Positions 26,115 to 35,221 of a DNA stretch of 64,000 nucleotides are shown piece after piece. A program made the translations under genes and the position numbers. The first letter of the stretch is position 1. Every line of letters begins with the position of its first letter. Origin of the DNA: Asaccharospora irregularis DSM 2635 (GTDB lineage Bacteria > Bacillota > Clostridia > Peptostreptococcales > Peptostreptococcaceae); NCBI RefSeq assembly GCF_900129815.1, contig NZ_FQWX01000005.1:47392-111391 (forward strand), read 5' to 3'. Below the pieces are notes generated by a model. The model was not told where the DNA came from and did no database searches. It was given only the letters and a program-made list of their open reading frames with translations.

Positions 26115-27607
26115 CTACGAGTATATATCAGAGAATTCTATATTCAATCTTTCAACATTTATATCTCTTGAACATGTCATCTTATCTTCTATACATATAT
26201 CACTTTCTATAGTTTTATTTGGCAATTTTATAACAAATTCTGTACCTTCATTTTCATTACTATTTACAGAAATATCTCCTTCATGAGCGTTTACCCATGC
26301 CTTCACAAGGGATAATCCTATTCCACTCCCCTCATTAGCTCTATGCTTTAAAGAATTTACCTGCTTAAATCTATTAAAAATTGTGTCTAGCTTATCCTTA
26401 GGTATACCTATACCCGTATCTTTAATTGAAATTTCAACAATATCTTCATATGCCCTAAAATCTACTAAGATCTTTCCACCTGGTTCTGTAAATTTTATAG
26501 AATTGGATAAAATATTTAATAATACTTTTTCCATTTTCTCAGGATCAAATGCAATTATTAGTTTATCTACATTAGAGACAAACTTCACTTCTAATCCTGC
26601 ATTCCTAACATAGTCCTCAATAGACCCAACAATTTTCTCTATCAACATTTTTATATCATAATTTTCTAAATTAATACTATAAAAGTCAGACTCAATCTTG
26701 CTTATATCAATTACATTGTTAAGTAGCCTTAATAGTCTATATGAATTTTGCTTCATTCTTTTATTAATTTTCTCATAATTATTTACATATTTACTTGACT
26801 TATCATTATTTATATATAAATCTTGTAGCTGCAAACTTCCTAATATTATATCTCAATATACCACTCCCAAACTCCATCTCCTGTTGAACCAAGTACATGC
26901 TTTAAAATTACAGCATCTCTATTTTTTCTCCAATTATTGGTATCTAGTACATTTATGTCATTGTTTGTATCTAAGTTTAGTCTACTTCTAATTGATTTTT
27001 TTAAATTATAGCTTTCTATTTGTTTATTATAATTTAAATGGTGTGGATTTGGTTTAATTAAATCCATACCATTTATAATCACATTATGACTCTGCACAAT
27101 CTCTTCTAACACAAAACTTGGAAATGATTCTCTATTGAATATACATAAATGAATTTGATCTTCTAAGTTAGATTTATTTGATAACATTTCGTATTCTATC
27201 AACTTAGTCATACCGTATTCATCATAAATACCAAATATCATCTCAGCCATTACTCTCATTCCATGGAATCCCTCTTGCTTAAATGTTCTCCCTTTCATTT
27301 CCAAGTAATCTAATGTTTCTACAGGGTTAAATCTACTTTCCTCCCAATATACATCATCAACACCTCTTATTTCTAATTGATTTGAAGCCATAAGTTCCTC
27401 AACATCTATTCCCTCCTTCCTTAAATCCATAATTAATGTTTCTCTAGGATACTCATAAATTACGCACACTACCTTTTCATTATTATATATACCCTCTTTA
27501 ATATAACTTAGTGCTACACTTCTGTATTCATCTCTAGTTTGATATAGTAAACAAATATGATCTCCAAAATTTATTTCTTTTAACTTAACATCCCTATATA
27601 ACCTCAC
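26115..27607 (-). pseudogene. MEDS-PAS-histidine kinase gene broken by internal deletion
   Basis: The 5' part (27607 to 26846) encodes a MEDS domain (FGDHICLLYQTRDEYRS, HGMRVMAEMIFG) and the first strand of a PAS domain (ILKHVLGSTGDGVWEWYIE). It then stops. The 3' part (26834 to 26115), in another frame, begins inside the HisKA helix just after the H-box (ILGSLQLQDLYIN; related kinases read SHELRTPLNVILG here) and continues with LLRLLNNVIDISKIES and a full HATPase (NILSNSIKF, DTGIGIPKD, GSGIGLSLVKAWV). So a deletion has removed the rest of the PAS domain and the phospho-acceptor His, with a frameshift and in-frame stop at the join (near 26848). It is unlikely to signal as a kinase. The MEDS part could still be made. 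Confidence 0.85.
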
Positions 27608-27992
27608 GCCTAGTACCCCCCTATTGTTTGCATTTTAAGATTATTCATAGACTTTAACTTAATAATATATACTGAAAATTATATATTATTAAAAAAGTAT
27701 GAAAATCATAAAACGACATTTTTTTCTAGTCTAGTTTTATTATAGTTTGTTGTATTAAATGTGTCCATCTCATTAACAATCAACGAGTATTAGTCAAATA
27801 CTAATTATTATATAGATGTACTCAAACCTATAAGTTTATGCTATGAATATATATTTGTTTTATTTGAAATCATCGTTATGGATATAATAAAATCATATAC
27901 ACGGTTAAAAATTTTTATATCAACTTAATTTTAAATCATGTATTTTTATGGTAAAATTATCCTTATTATACTTGTCTATAGGAGGTCTGTAT
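27608..27992. other. Divergent intergenic region
   Basis: 385 AT-rich bases between the broken kinase gene and the rightward FUSC-type gene. TATAAT is present near 27875, but no correctly spaced -35 was found. I see no riboswitch or strong repeat. Confidence 0.35.
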
Positions 27993-28967
27993 TTGAATAA
28001 AATAGATGCACTTAAAGTAGTAAAATTATCCCTTGGAAGTTCACTTGCTATATTCATGGCATGGCTATTAAACTTAGAGTATTCAATGGTGGCTGGAGTT
28101 ATAGTCCTACTTACAGTAAAAGATACAAAAAAGGAAACTATTAAGGGAACTCTGGGAAAAATTTATGGCTTTCTCTTATGCACCATCATTTCATATTTAT
28201 GTTTTAATACCTTTGGATACCATTTGACTTCTTTTTCAATATTTATATTTATAATTATATCTCTTTGTTTCTTTTTTAAAATTCAAGATGTCATTGCTAT
28301 GTGTGTTGTCATTGGGTCTCATTACTTTCTTCAGGGAGAAATATCTACTAGATGGGTTCTAAATGAGGCTGGTATATTTATAATCGGTGCTGGAATAGGT
28401 GTCATAATAAACATGTATATTCCAACAAATATAAATAAAATCTACGAAGGTCAAAAAAAACTAGAAAAAGAAGTAAGTACTGTACTTATAGATATAGCAG
28501 ATATTATTGTAAATCCCCAAAAGAAGGATACTTATACAAATGATTTTGATATTCTAAATTCACTTATCGATAGCAGTATTTCTGAAGCCTATGATAATAT
28601 TAATAATAATTTATTAAGCGACACTAGATTCTTCTTAGACCACATGGAAATTATAAAAAGTCAACGTGATATATTAAAAAATTTATACAATCATGTATCT
28701 CAATTAAGCTGTATACCAACACAGGCCCATATTCTATCTGCGTTTATTCATAAAATAGGACATACTCCATTTGAAGCCAAGACTGGCGATTTACTTCTCG
28801 AAGAATTGAATAGGCTTATCATAGGTATGAAAAAAGAAGAACTTCCTATAAATAGAATGGAGTTTGAAAATAGAGCTATATTATTTTTGTGCTTAACTGA
28901 ATTAAAACAATTTTTAACCAACCGCAAAGATGCTCAACTACTTAGAGATAGTAATTTTTATAAATAA
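27993..28967 (+). CDS. FUSC/aromatic acid exporter family protein
   Basis: 324 residues. Six membrane segments in the first 140 residues (SLGSSLAIFMAWLLNLEYSM, VAGVIVLLTVKDTKKET, GAGIGVIINMYIPTN) and a helical cytoplasmic C-terminal half. It is related in design to the protein at 5619-6494. An open frame reaches an ATG at 27948, but GGAGG at 27981-27985 is spaced 7 bases from TTG 27993, so I start there. A clear terminator follows. Confidence 0.82.
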   Translation: MNKIDALKVVKLSLGSSLAIFMAWLLNLEYSMVAGVIVLLTVKDTKKETIKGTLGKIYGFLLCTIISYLCFNTFGYHLTSFSIFIFIIISLCFFFKIQDVIAMCVVIGSHYFLQGEISTRWVLNEAGIFIIGAGIGVIINMYIPTNINKIYEGQKKLEKEVSTVLIDIADIIVNPQKKDTYTNDFDILNSLIDSSISEAYDNINNNLLSDTRFFLDHMEIIKSQRDILKNLYNHVSQLSCIPTQAHILSAFIHKIGHTPFEAKTGDLLLEELNRLIIGMKKEELPINRMEFENRAILFLCLTELKQFLTNRKDAQLLRDSNFYK

Positions 28968-29024
28968 ATTATTTTTTACCTCATATATTACTATACTTCA
29001 AAGATTGGTTTAAAATAATATTTT

Positions 29025-29056
29025 AGCCAGGTAGATAAAAATTAATCTGCCTGGCT
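29025..29056. terminator. Bidirectional terminator
   Basis: AGCCAGGTAGAT and ATCTGCCTGGCT pair with one mismatch around 8 bases and are followed by TTTTG. It lies between the convergent genes ending at 28967 and 29066. Confidence 0.85.
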
Positions 29057-29065
29057 TTTGATTTT

Positions 29066-29479
29066 TTACTTTCTAAGAAGTTTGTTTAGTTCATCAGATT
29101 TTTTTTCATTATCCCACTTAGAATAAAAATAAAATCCCATTATATGCCCTAGTATTGTAGCTATAGCAATTAATATTATCCAAGGTCGGATAATATCAAG
29201 CATATCTGGGGAAAATAACCAAACTGCTATGATTCCACCTACAAAATTTATTGATGAAGATATAATAATTTTGCTTATAGCTTTAATAGAAGAAAAATTC
29301 CAAAGTGCCGGGTACATTACACCGAAAATCATTGCAAATATAGCACTAATACCTACTAGATTCCAAGTATATCTGATTGAAAATGTCACATCTCCTAAAA
29401 AAACTGATATTAAAATCAAAATCCATATAAGTGTTGCTGAAAAAGTTTGAAAAAATGGTAATTTAAATTGCTTTAACAT
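29066..29479 (-). CDS. DUF3021 family membrane protein
   Basis: 137 residues with four membrane helices (FSATLIWILILISVFLGDV; FAMIFGVMYPAL; SSINFVGGIIAVWLF; IILIAIATILGHIMGFYFY). DUF3021 proteins are the membrane partners of LytTR regulators; in streptococcal LytTR regulatory systems (HdrM, BrsM) they hold the regulator inactive. Its start overlaps the end of the LytTR gene by 7 bases, so the two are coupled. Confidence 0.85.
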   Translation of the reverse strand: MLKQFKLPFFQTFSATLIWILILISVFLGDVTFSIRYTWNLVGISAIFAMIFGVMYPALWNFSSIKAISKIIISSSINFVGGIIAVWLFSPDMLDIIRPWIILIAIATILGHIMGFYFYSKWDNEKKSDELNKLLRK

Positions 29480-29916
29480 GATAATCTCTCCTTTATTATT
29501 TTTACATAGTTTCTATTTACAAAATAAGATGATTTGTCACTGAGTAATACCTCTAAGCGCGCATTTGGAGCAGATGAAAATTCTTTGATCTCATTTATAT
29601 TAATTATTGTCTGATTATTTATTTTTGCAAAGTTTGTTTTATCTAAATTTTCTAATTCCTTTAAACGCTTATTTATTAAATAAAGTTCACCTGATTTAAG
29701 TTTTACAGAGCACATATGCCCTTCTGATTGAAAAACTAAAATCGAATGAGTATCTACCTGAACTTTCCTATCATTTTTAGCATTTATGACGGTCACTTTC
29801 ATCCCATTTTCTAAGTAACTTTTTAAACTCTTAGCTAGTTCACTATTTACAGGGTTTGTTTTAATTATTAAATCTTCTTTATTTATAAGTTTATCTAGTA
29901 AAATAGTAATGTTCAT
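29473..29916 (-). CDS. LytTR-domain DNA-binding regulator
   Basis: 147 residues, with no receiver domain. The LytTR domain covers about 48-145 (SILVFQSEGHMCSVKLKSG, KLKELENLDKTNFAKINNQT, IININEIKEF, FVNRNYVKIIKERL). It forms a LytTR regulatory system with the DUF3021 membrane protein encoded behind it. RBS AAGGAGAG lies before ATG 29916. Confidence 0.9.
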   Translation of the reverse strand: MNITILLDKLINKEDLIIKTNPVNSELAKSLKSYLENGMKVTVINAKNDRKVQVDTHSILVFQSEGHMCSVKLKSGELYLINKRLKELENLDKTNFAKINNQTIININEIKEFSSAPNARLEVLLSDKSSYFVNRNYVKIIKERLSC

Positions 29917-30020
29917 AGTCTCTCTCCTTTCTTAATTTAAATATACTATTTGAATATATATTTATCTACAATTTATTGTTTTGTTGCATTTTTTTATAAC
30001 TATTCTGCACTTTAGATTCT

Positions 30021-30070
30021 AAAATAATAAGACCACACTGATAAACTTATCAGTGTGGTCTTATTATTTT
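30021..30070. terminator. Very strong bidirectional terminator
   Basis: A 24-bp stem with a 2-base loop (core GACCACACTGATAA/TTATCAGTGTGGTC), with A- and T-runs on either side. It ends the siderophore importer operon, even overlapping its stop codon. Confidence 0.93.
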
Positions 30071-30875
30071 AGCTATTAACATAGTGTCTTCCCTTGGGTA
30101 CTATTAGAGGCGAATATGATACTGGATCCTGTATAACAGTACAATCTAATCCAAATACTGTATCAATTAATTCTGATGTTATTATCTTGGATGGTGGTCC
30201 TTGATCAATTAGCTTTCCCTTATGAAGGGCAAATATATAATCTGCATACCTAGCAGATAAGTTTATATCATGAAGTATCATTACAATAGTCGTGCCTCTT
30301 TTTCGATTTAAATCTGTCAATAAATCAAGAATCTCTACTTGATAGGTTATATCAAGATAAGTAGTTGGTTCATCTAAAAGAAGTATATCTGTTTGCTGGG
30401 CAAGTGCCATAGCAATCCAAACCCTTTGGCGCTGCCCTCCCGATAGCTCGTCTACACTACGATTGGCCAAATCCAATATACCCATTATTTCAAGTGCCTC
30501 CTCCACAGCATCAAAATCCGTCTGATTCATGCCCTTGAAAAAAGATTGGTATGGAAATCTCCCTCTTGATACTAAGTCCCAAACAGTTATGCCTTCTGGA
30601 ACGACTGGAGATTGTGGGAGTAGTCCCAATATTTTTGCTAGTTGCTTAGAGGGTATAGATGTAATTTTTTTACCATCAATTATAATCTCTCCTGAATTTG
30701 GTTTAATAAGTCTGGCAAATGTTTTTAGTAAAGTTGATTTACCACATCCGTTTGCCCCAATAATAACACTTATTTTATTGCTAGGAATACTTATATCAAT
30801 ATCATCCAGTATAATTTTTTTATCATATCCTGCTACTATATTTTTCGCTTCAAACAATTGTCGCTTTTTACTCAT
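30069..30875 (-). CDS. Iron-siderophore ABC transporter, ATP-binding protein
   Basis: 268 residues. Walker A GANGCGKSTL (about 39-48), signature LSGGQRQRVWIAMALAQ, Walker B ILLLDEPTTYLD, H-loop LHDINLSARYADYI. This is the FecE/FhuC-type ATPase for uptake of ferric siderophores. Its start overlaps the preceding permease stop (TAATG). It is the last gene of a four-gene operon. Confidence 0.94.
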   Translation of the reverse strand: MSKKRQLFEAKNIVAGYDKKIILDDIDISIPSNKISVIIGANGCGKSTLLKTFARLIKPNSGEIIIDGKKITSIPSKQLAKILGLLPQSPVVPEGITVWDLVSRGRFPYQSFFKGMNQTDFDAVEEALEIMGILDLANRSVDELSGGQRQRVWIAMALAQQTDILLLDEPTTYLDITYQVEILDLLTDLNRKRGTTIVMILHDINLSARYADYIFALHKGKLIDQGPPSKIITSELIDTVFGLDCTVIQDPVSYSPLIVPKGRHYVNS

Positions 30876-31906
30876 TATGCCTCTCCCTTCCTATTTATAC
30901 ATACTAGTAGAAATAGCATATATGGAGCCCCTAAAATTCCTGTCACTACACCTACTGGAAATCTAGTGCTAAACACAAACTGACCAATCATATCTGCTCC
31001 CAATACTAACAATGCCCCCACTAATCCTGATGCTAAAACATTTGGAGCACCACTCCCAACTAGCCTTGATGATATTGGCCCAGATAAAAAGGCTACAAAT
31101 GCAATTGGTCCTGTAACAGCAGTTGCAAATGCAATCAAAAATACAGAGCTTAAAATCAGCATAATTCTTACTAAATTTATTTTAATACCAAGGGTAATTG
31201 CAAACTCGTCTCCCAATTCTAGTATCTGAAGATATTTTGTTAGGCATAAAATAATAACTCCAAATATGATTACAACAATAAATAAACTTGGTACATCTCC
31301 CATGTTCATACCGTTTAGGCTTCCGCTTAGCCATCTAAATGCACCTGAAACATCGTGCTGTGAAGATTTAATTAGTAAAAATGATACAAGTGCATTTACC
31401 ATTGCCTGTATTCCAATACCTATAAGTATTAATCTATTTCCTGAAAAACCTGAGCCTTTAGATAATAGATATATAATACTTGATACTACTAGTCCAGAAA
31501 TTACTGCAGCTATTGAAACACCGCTTCCACTCATTCTAAGTACTAATATACAAAATACAGCAGCAACACTAGATCCAGAGGTTATACCTATAATATCAGG
31601 ACTGGCCAATGGATTTCTAAGCATAGTTTGAAATGTATTTCCAGCTAGTCCAAATGCAAAGCCGGCTAAAAGGCCAGAAAGCATCCTCGGTAAGCGTAAA
31701 GTAGATATAGTAAATGAAGCACCCTGTATCTGCTCTCCACCTAGAACCCTTATTACTGTATCTAATGAATAATTAGTTTTTCCATATAAAAGCATCATGC
31801 CGCAAGTAATAACAGTTAGAACAATAAGCATAGTCGTAACACTTAAATATCGAATCTTTCTTTTGGTATGACCTTGTTTAATAATATTATTTGTGGTTTG
31901 CATCAT
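30875..31906 (-). CDS. Iron-siderophore ABC transporter permease (second)
   Basis: 343 residues, FecCD family, about nine or ten membrane helices. Family motifs: RLPRMLSGLLAGFAFGLAGN, NPLASPDIIGITSGSSVAAV, GPIAFVAFLSGPISSRLVG. It pairs with the permease encoded just before it; their genes overlap by 4 bases (ATGA). Confidence 0.94.
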   Translation of the reverse strand: MMQTTNNIIKQGHTKRKIRYLSVTTMLIVLTVITCGMMLLYGKTNYSLDTVIRVLGGEQIQGASFTISTLRLPRMLSGLLAGFAFGLAGNTFQTMLRNPLASPDIIGITSGSSVAAVFCILVLRMSGSGVSIAAVISGLVVSSIIYLLSKGSGFSGNRLILIGIGIQAMVNALVSFLLIKSSQHDVSGAFRWLSGSLNGMNMGDVPSLFIVVIIFGVIILCLTKYLQILELGDEFAITLGIKINLVRIMLILSSVFLIAFATAVTGPIAFVAFLSGPISSRLVGSGAPNVLASGLVGALLVLGADMIGQFVFSTRFPVGVVTGILGAPYMLFLLVCINRKGEA

Positions 31907-32901
31907 ATAGATCTCACCTTCGCTTTCCTAGCGATAATAATAAAAATTGGTGCTCCTAAAAACGCAGTAATAATGCCTACCTCAAGTTCACTTGGGCTTC
32001 CAATTACTCTTCCTATAACATCTGATATTGTCAAAAGTAATGCTCCTCCAATGGCGGACATAGGTACGATGCCCCTCATATTTGATCCAAAAATAAGACG
32101 CATACTATGAGGTATCATTAAGCCTACAAACCCAATTGGTCCTGCTATTGCAGTTATTGAGCCACACAATATTACACCTGCAGTTGCACATATAATTCTA
32201 ACAAATCCCGTATTTACACCTAAACCTGTCGCAACCTCATCTCCTAATGCTAAAGCATTTAATGCGGGTGTTAATATTATACTTATCACTATTCCAGCTA
32301 TAAGAAATGGCAGTATTAAATTAATGCTTTCCCAAGTTGCACCACTTACACTCCCAATTTGCCAGAATCTATAAGCATCCATTACCTCTACCTTAGGAAG
32401 TATAATTGCGCTTACTAAAGATGATAGTGCTGCGCTTGTAGCCGAACCTGCTAAAGCAAGTTTTATTGGAGTCATACCTCCATTCCCTATGTATGCTATA
32501 CAATAAACAAATACAGATGTAATACCAGCCCCTACTAAAGCAAACCATATATATTGATTTGCTGAATTTATATTAAAAAATGCTATACCAATTACAACGA
32601 ATAAAGATGCACCTGTATTAACTCCTAAAATACTTGGATCTGCTATTGGATTTCTAGTTATTGATTGCATAAGGGCTCCTGATATTGCAAGTGAAGCCCC
32701 TGCCATAATGCTAAAAATAGTCCTTGGAATACGTTCTCGAACTACTAACGACGCGAAAGACATATCATCACTATTTAATAAAGCATTTATGACCTGATTA
32801 AACTCAATATTTCTAGATCCCCATGCTAAAGATGCAATTATGCATAGGCATATGCAAATAAAACCAACTAAGTATATGCCTATTACTTTTGTAAATCTCA
32901 T
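31903..32901 (-). CDS. Iron-siderophore ABC transporter permease (first)
   Basis: 332 residues, FecCD family. Motifs: RIPRTIFSIMAGASLAISGA, NPIADPSILGVNTGASLFVV, AGPIGFVGLMIPHSMRLIFG. It forms the heterodimeric channel with the permease at 30875-31906. It starts at the last base of the binding-protein stop codon (ATG 32901). Confidence 0.94.
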   Translation of the reverse strand: MRFTKVIGIYLVGFICICLCIIASLAWGSRNIEFNQVINALLNSDDMSFASLVVRERIPRTIFSIMAGASLAISGALMQSITRNPIADPSILGVNTGASLFVVIGIAFFNINSANQYIWFALVGAGITSVFVYCIAYIGNGGMTPIKLALAGSATSAALSSLVSAIILPKVEVMDAYRFWQIGSVSGATWESINLILPFLIAGIVISIILTPALNALALGDEVATGLGVNTGFVRIICATAGVILCGSITAIAGPIGFVGLMIPHSMRLIFGSNMRGIVPMSAIGGALLLTISDVIGRVIGSPSELEVGIITAFLGAPIFIIIARKAKVRSI

Positions 32902-33926
32902 TATTCTTTATCCGCTTTCTCACCTATTATCTTCAGGTATTCATCTATAGTTGCTGGAATAGATAATGCGCTAGGAGTACAAGATGCTGCTAAAGCTGAT
33001 CCATCCTCTATAATAGCGACTGATCCTTTCTTTATCGCTGGAACTGTTCCTAAGAGCGTATCTGATTGTAATTGTTTTAATAACTTATCACTTCCATAAG
33101 TTACTATCACATCTACATCCTCTAATTTATCGATATTTTCAGAACTAATTTCAATAGCAAAACTATCTGAAGATTTGGCAAGTTCATTTACACTTTCAGG
33201 TAACTCTAATCCTAAATCCGTTAAATAAGCAGCACGAGGGTCTGTTGGAAGGTATATGTAAAACTTACCTAAATCAGCTGGGTTGAAATAAGAGAATACA
33301 ACCTTTTTGCCTTTAAGCTGAGGATACTCACTAGTCTTTTCTGATATTAGGTTTTCTAAATCTGAAACTAATTTATCTCCTTCACTTTTTTTACCTATTG
33401 CACTAGCATTTATTTTTATTTGATCTCTCCAATATGTCTGCCATGGAAGCTTAGGGTATGCTACAACAGGAGCTATTTTGCTTAATAAGTCATATTCCTC
33501 TTGAGTGATTCCTGAATACGCAGCCAATATAATATCTGGATTAGAGTTGCTTATAGCTTCATAATCCAAACCATCTATATCATCAAAAGTAACAGGATTT
33601 TCTACACCCAATTCCTTATACTTATCTGCTGTCCATGGAAGTAAACCATTTTTATCTGTCTTGCCATAATTGGCCTTAGATATACCAACTGGTTTTATGC
33701 CTAAAGCTAAAGGAACATCATTATTTCCCCAAGAAATTGTAGCTATATTTTTTGGCTGCTTTTCTATTACAGTCTCTCCATACGCATGTTTAATTGTCAT
33801 TGGATAACTTACAGAACTGCTTTGTTCTACATTCGACTCTTCTTGATTTTCACCTGTCTTGTTTGAGCATCCTGTTATTAATAAAGCACACGCAAGAATA
33901 ACAGCGCTTATTTTTTTGAATTTCAT
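32901..33926 (-). CDS. Iron-siderophore-binding lipoprotein
   Basis: 341 residues. Signal peptide with lipobox ITGC (Cys 20), then a helical-backbone (FhuD/YfiY-type) binding fold: NIATISWGNNDVPLALG, DYEAISNSNPDIILAAYSGI, YFNPADLGKFYIYLPTDPRA. It is the first gene of the operon, with AGGAGG before ATG 33926, and a perfect Fur box 48-62 bases upstream. The siderophore type cannot be read from sequence. Confidence 0.93.
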   Translation of the reverse strand: MKFKKISAVILACALLITGCSNKTGENQEESNVEQSSSVSYPMTIKHAYGETVIEKQPKNIATISWGNNDVPLALGIKPVGISKANYGKTDKNGLLPWTADKYKELGVENPVTFDDIDGLDYEAISNSNPDIILAAYSGITQEEYDLLSKIAPVVAYPKLPWQTYWRDQIKINASAIGKKSEGDKLVSDLENLISEKTSEYPQLKGKKVVFSYFNPADLGKFYIYLPTDPRAAYLTDLGLELPESVNELAKSSDSFAIEISSENIDKLEDVDVIVTYGSDKLLKQLQSDTLLGTVPAIKKGSVAIIEDGSALAASCTPSALSIPATIDEYLKIIGEKADKE

Positions 33927-33973
33927 AATAATCCTCCTAGTTTTTATTTTAGTTATTATTTAATTATCGATAT

Positions 33974-33988
33974 TGATAATTATTATCA
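33974..33988 (-). promoter_or_regulatory. Fur box of the siderophore importer operon
   Basis: TGATAATTATTATCA is an exact 7-1-7 match to the Fur consensus TGATAAT-N-ATTATCA. It lies about 50 bases before the first gene, so the operon should be derepressed under iron limitation. Confidence 0.85.
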
Positions 33989-34220
33989 TATGTATTTCAA
34001 TATTATTTTATAATTATAATTAAAATATGTCAATATTTTTTATTTTATTTCCATTTAATTCTTTAAATACGATAAACCTAATAATAAAATATAATTATTA
34101 TATATTATTATTTAACTATTAAATCTCTTAATTCTATTCATTTTTATCTTTTCCTTATCCTGAAACTATAGTTAGATTATCATAAATGATATTTATTTTC
34201 AATACATTCTTTATACTATT

Positions 34221-34235
34221 TGATAATGATTATTA
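34221..34235. promoter_or_regulatory. Second Fur-like box
   Basis: TGATAATGATTATTA matches the Fur pattern at 13 of 14 arm positions. It is about 295 bases upstream of the binding-protein gene and just beyond the cupin terminator. Another half-match (GATTATCATAAATGATA) lies near 34172-34190, so the region may bind several Fur dimers. Confidence 0.5.
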
Positions 34236-34261
34236 TATTTTAAATGCAATCTAAAAAAATA

Positions 34262-34299
34262 CTGTATCCAGATTTATCTTTAAACAAATCCAGATACAG
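34262..34299 (-). terminator. Terminator of the cupin pair
   Basis: CTGTATC and GATACAG outer arms with an inner GATTT/AAATC pairing, followed on the minus strand by TATTTTTTTAG. It lies 23 bases after the second cupin gene. Confidence 0.8.
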
Positions 34300-34321
34300 C
34301 ATCAATATTGATTATAATTTT

Positions 34322-34657
34322 TTATGCTTTTACAAGTATATTAAATAGTTTTACATCTGTTAGAGCTTCTACTCCATAATCTATATCGGCCTCCATAGCT
34401 ACAATATCACCTTTATTGATTATAACTTCGTCATTTTCGTTGTATAATATCTTAGCTCTACCCTCTATCATTACAAATAATGTTTCCATCTCATAGTACT
34501 CTTTATCTATACTCTCTCCACTAGCAAAAGAGAAAAATCTTATTTCTGTATTATCATTATCTATTAATGCTTTGCTTGCTATAGTATTTCCTGTATGACT
34601 TACCATATCAGTCATAGCTATAGCTTCAAAAGGCTTTATATTTCTTAAATACTTCAT
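34322..34657 (-). CDS. Small cupin-domain protein
   Basis: 111 residues forming one double-stranded beta-helix (IRFFSFASGESIDKEYYEME; LFVMIEGRAKILYNENDEVI; INKGDIVAMEAD). The usual metal-binding His residues of cupin motif 1 are replaced by Lys/Tyr/Glu, so it may be a non-enzymatic binding protein. It follows a second cupin gene with a 3-base gap; the two proteins probably act together. Confidence 0.8.
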   Translation of the reverse strand: MKYLRNIKPFEAIAMTDMVSHTGNTIASKALIDNDNTEIRFFSFASGESIDKEYYEMETLFVMIEGRAKILYNENDEVIINKGDIVAMEADIDYGVEALTDVKLFNILVKA

Positions 34658-34660
34658 AGA

Positions 34661-34999
34661 CTAGTCCTCCTTCACAACTACTAAAAGCATTTTCATATCT
34701 TCTTTTGCTGTTACTTGATGTTGTATATTAGCTGGCATTACTACAAACTGACCCTTTGTAGCTTCCATTGTTTCTTCTCCTATTTTCACAGTAGCAACAC
34801 CTTGGTGAATATATATTAAAGCATCACCTTTTGCAGCATGAGGTCCAACTCCTTCTCCTTTACCAAATGCTAATAAAGTTACTCCTACTCCCTTTTTTTG
34901 AGCCATAGTTACTGTTTCTATTTGTCCATCTTTACAACTTACTAAACTATCAAAGTCTATTGCTTTTGATTTTTCTATATTTTTTATTAATTCTTGCAT
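34661..34999 (-). CDS. Small cupin-domain protein
   Basis: 112 residues, one cupin domain. Motif 1 region [20 protein letters not shown] (about 50-69) keeps one His, and motif 2 is [17 protein letters not shown] with another. Typical of small clostridial cupins with unknown ligand. It is the first gene of a two-cupin unit, with GAGGAGAG before ATG 34999 and a 16-bp inverted repeat further upstream. Confidence 0.83.
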   Translation of the reverse strand: MQELIKNIEKSKAIDFDSLVSCKDGQIETVTMAQKKGVGVTLLAFGKGEGVGPHAAKGDALIYIHQGVATVKIGEETMEATKGQFVVMPANIQHQVTAKEDMKMLLVVVKED

Positions 35000-35044
35000 A
35001 TCACTCTCTCCTCTGTTTCAAATTTTTTGTAATATCTGAGTTTA

Positions 35045-35086
35045 AATCAATCAAACCTATTGTTTACCCTATAGGTTTAATTGATT
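35045..35086 (-). promoter_or_regulatory. 16-bp inverted repeat upstream of the cupin genes
   Basis: AATCAATCAAACCTAT and ATAGGTTTAATTGATT pair at 15 of 16 positions around a 10-base loop, 46 bases before the first cupin start. No T-run follows on the minus strand, so an operator or leader hairpin is more likely than a terminator. Confidence 0.5.
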
Positions 35087-35221
35087 CATTATAATAGTTA
35101 TCATTTACTATTAATTCTTATTGTATTACAACATTTTTATCAAATCCGTATCAAATGAAACGCTTTTTGAGTTTTATGAAGAATTAACCAGTATTATTTT
35201 AAAAATAAACTGGCCTAAATT

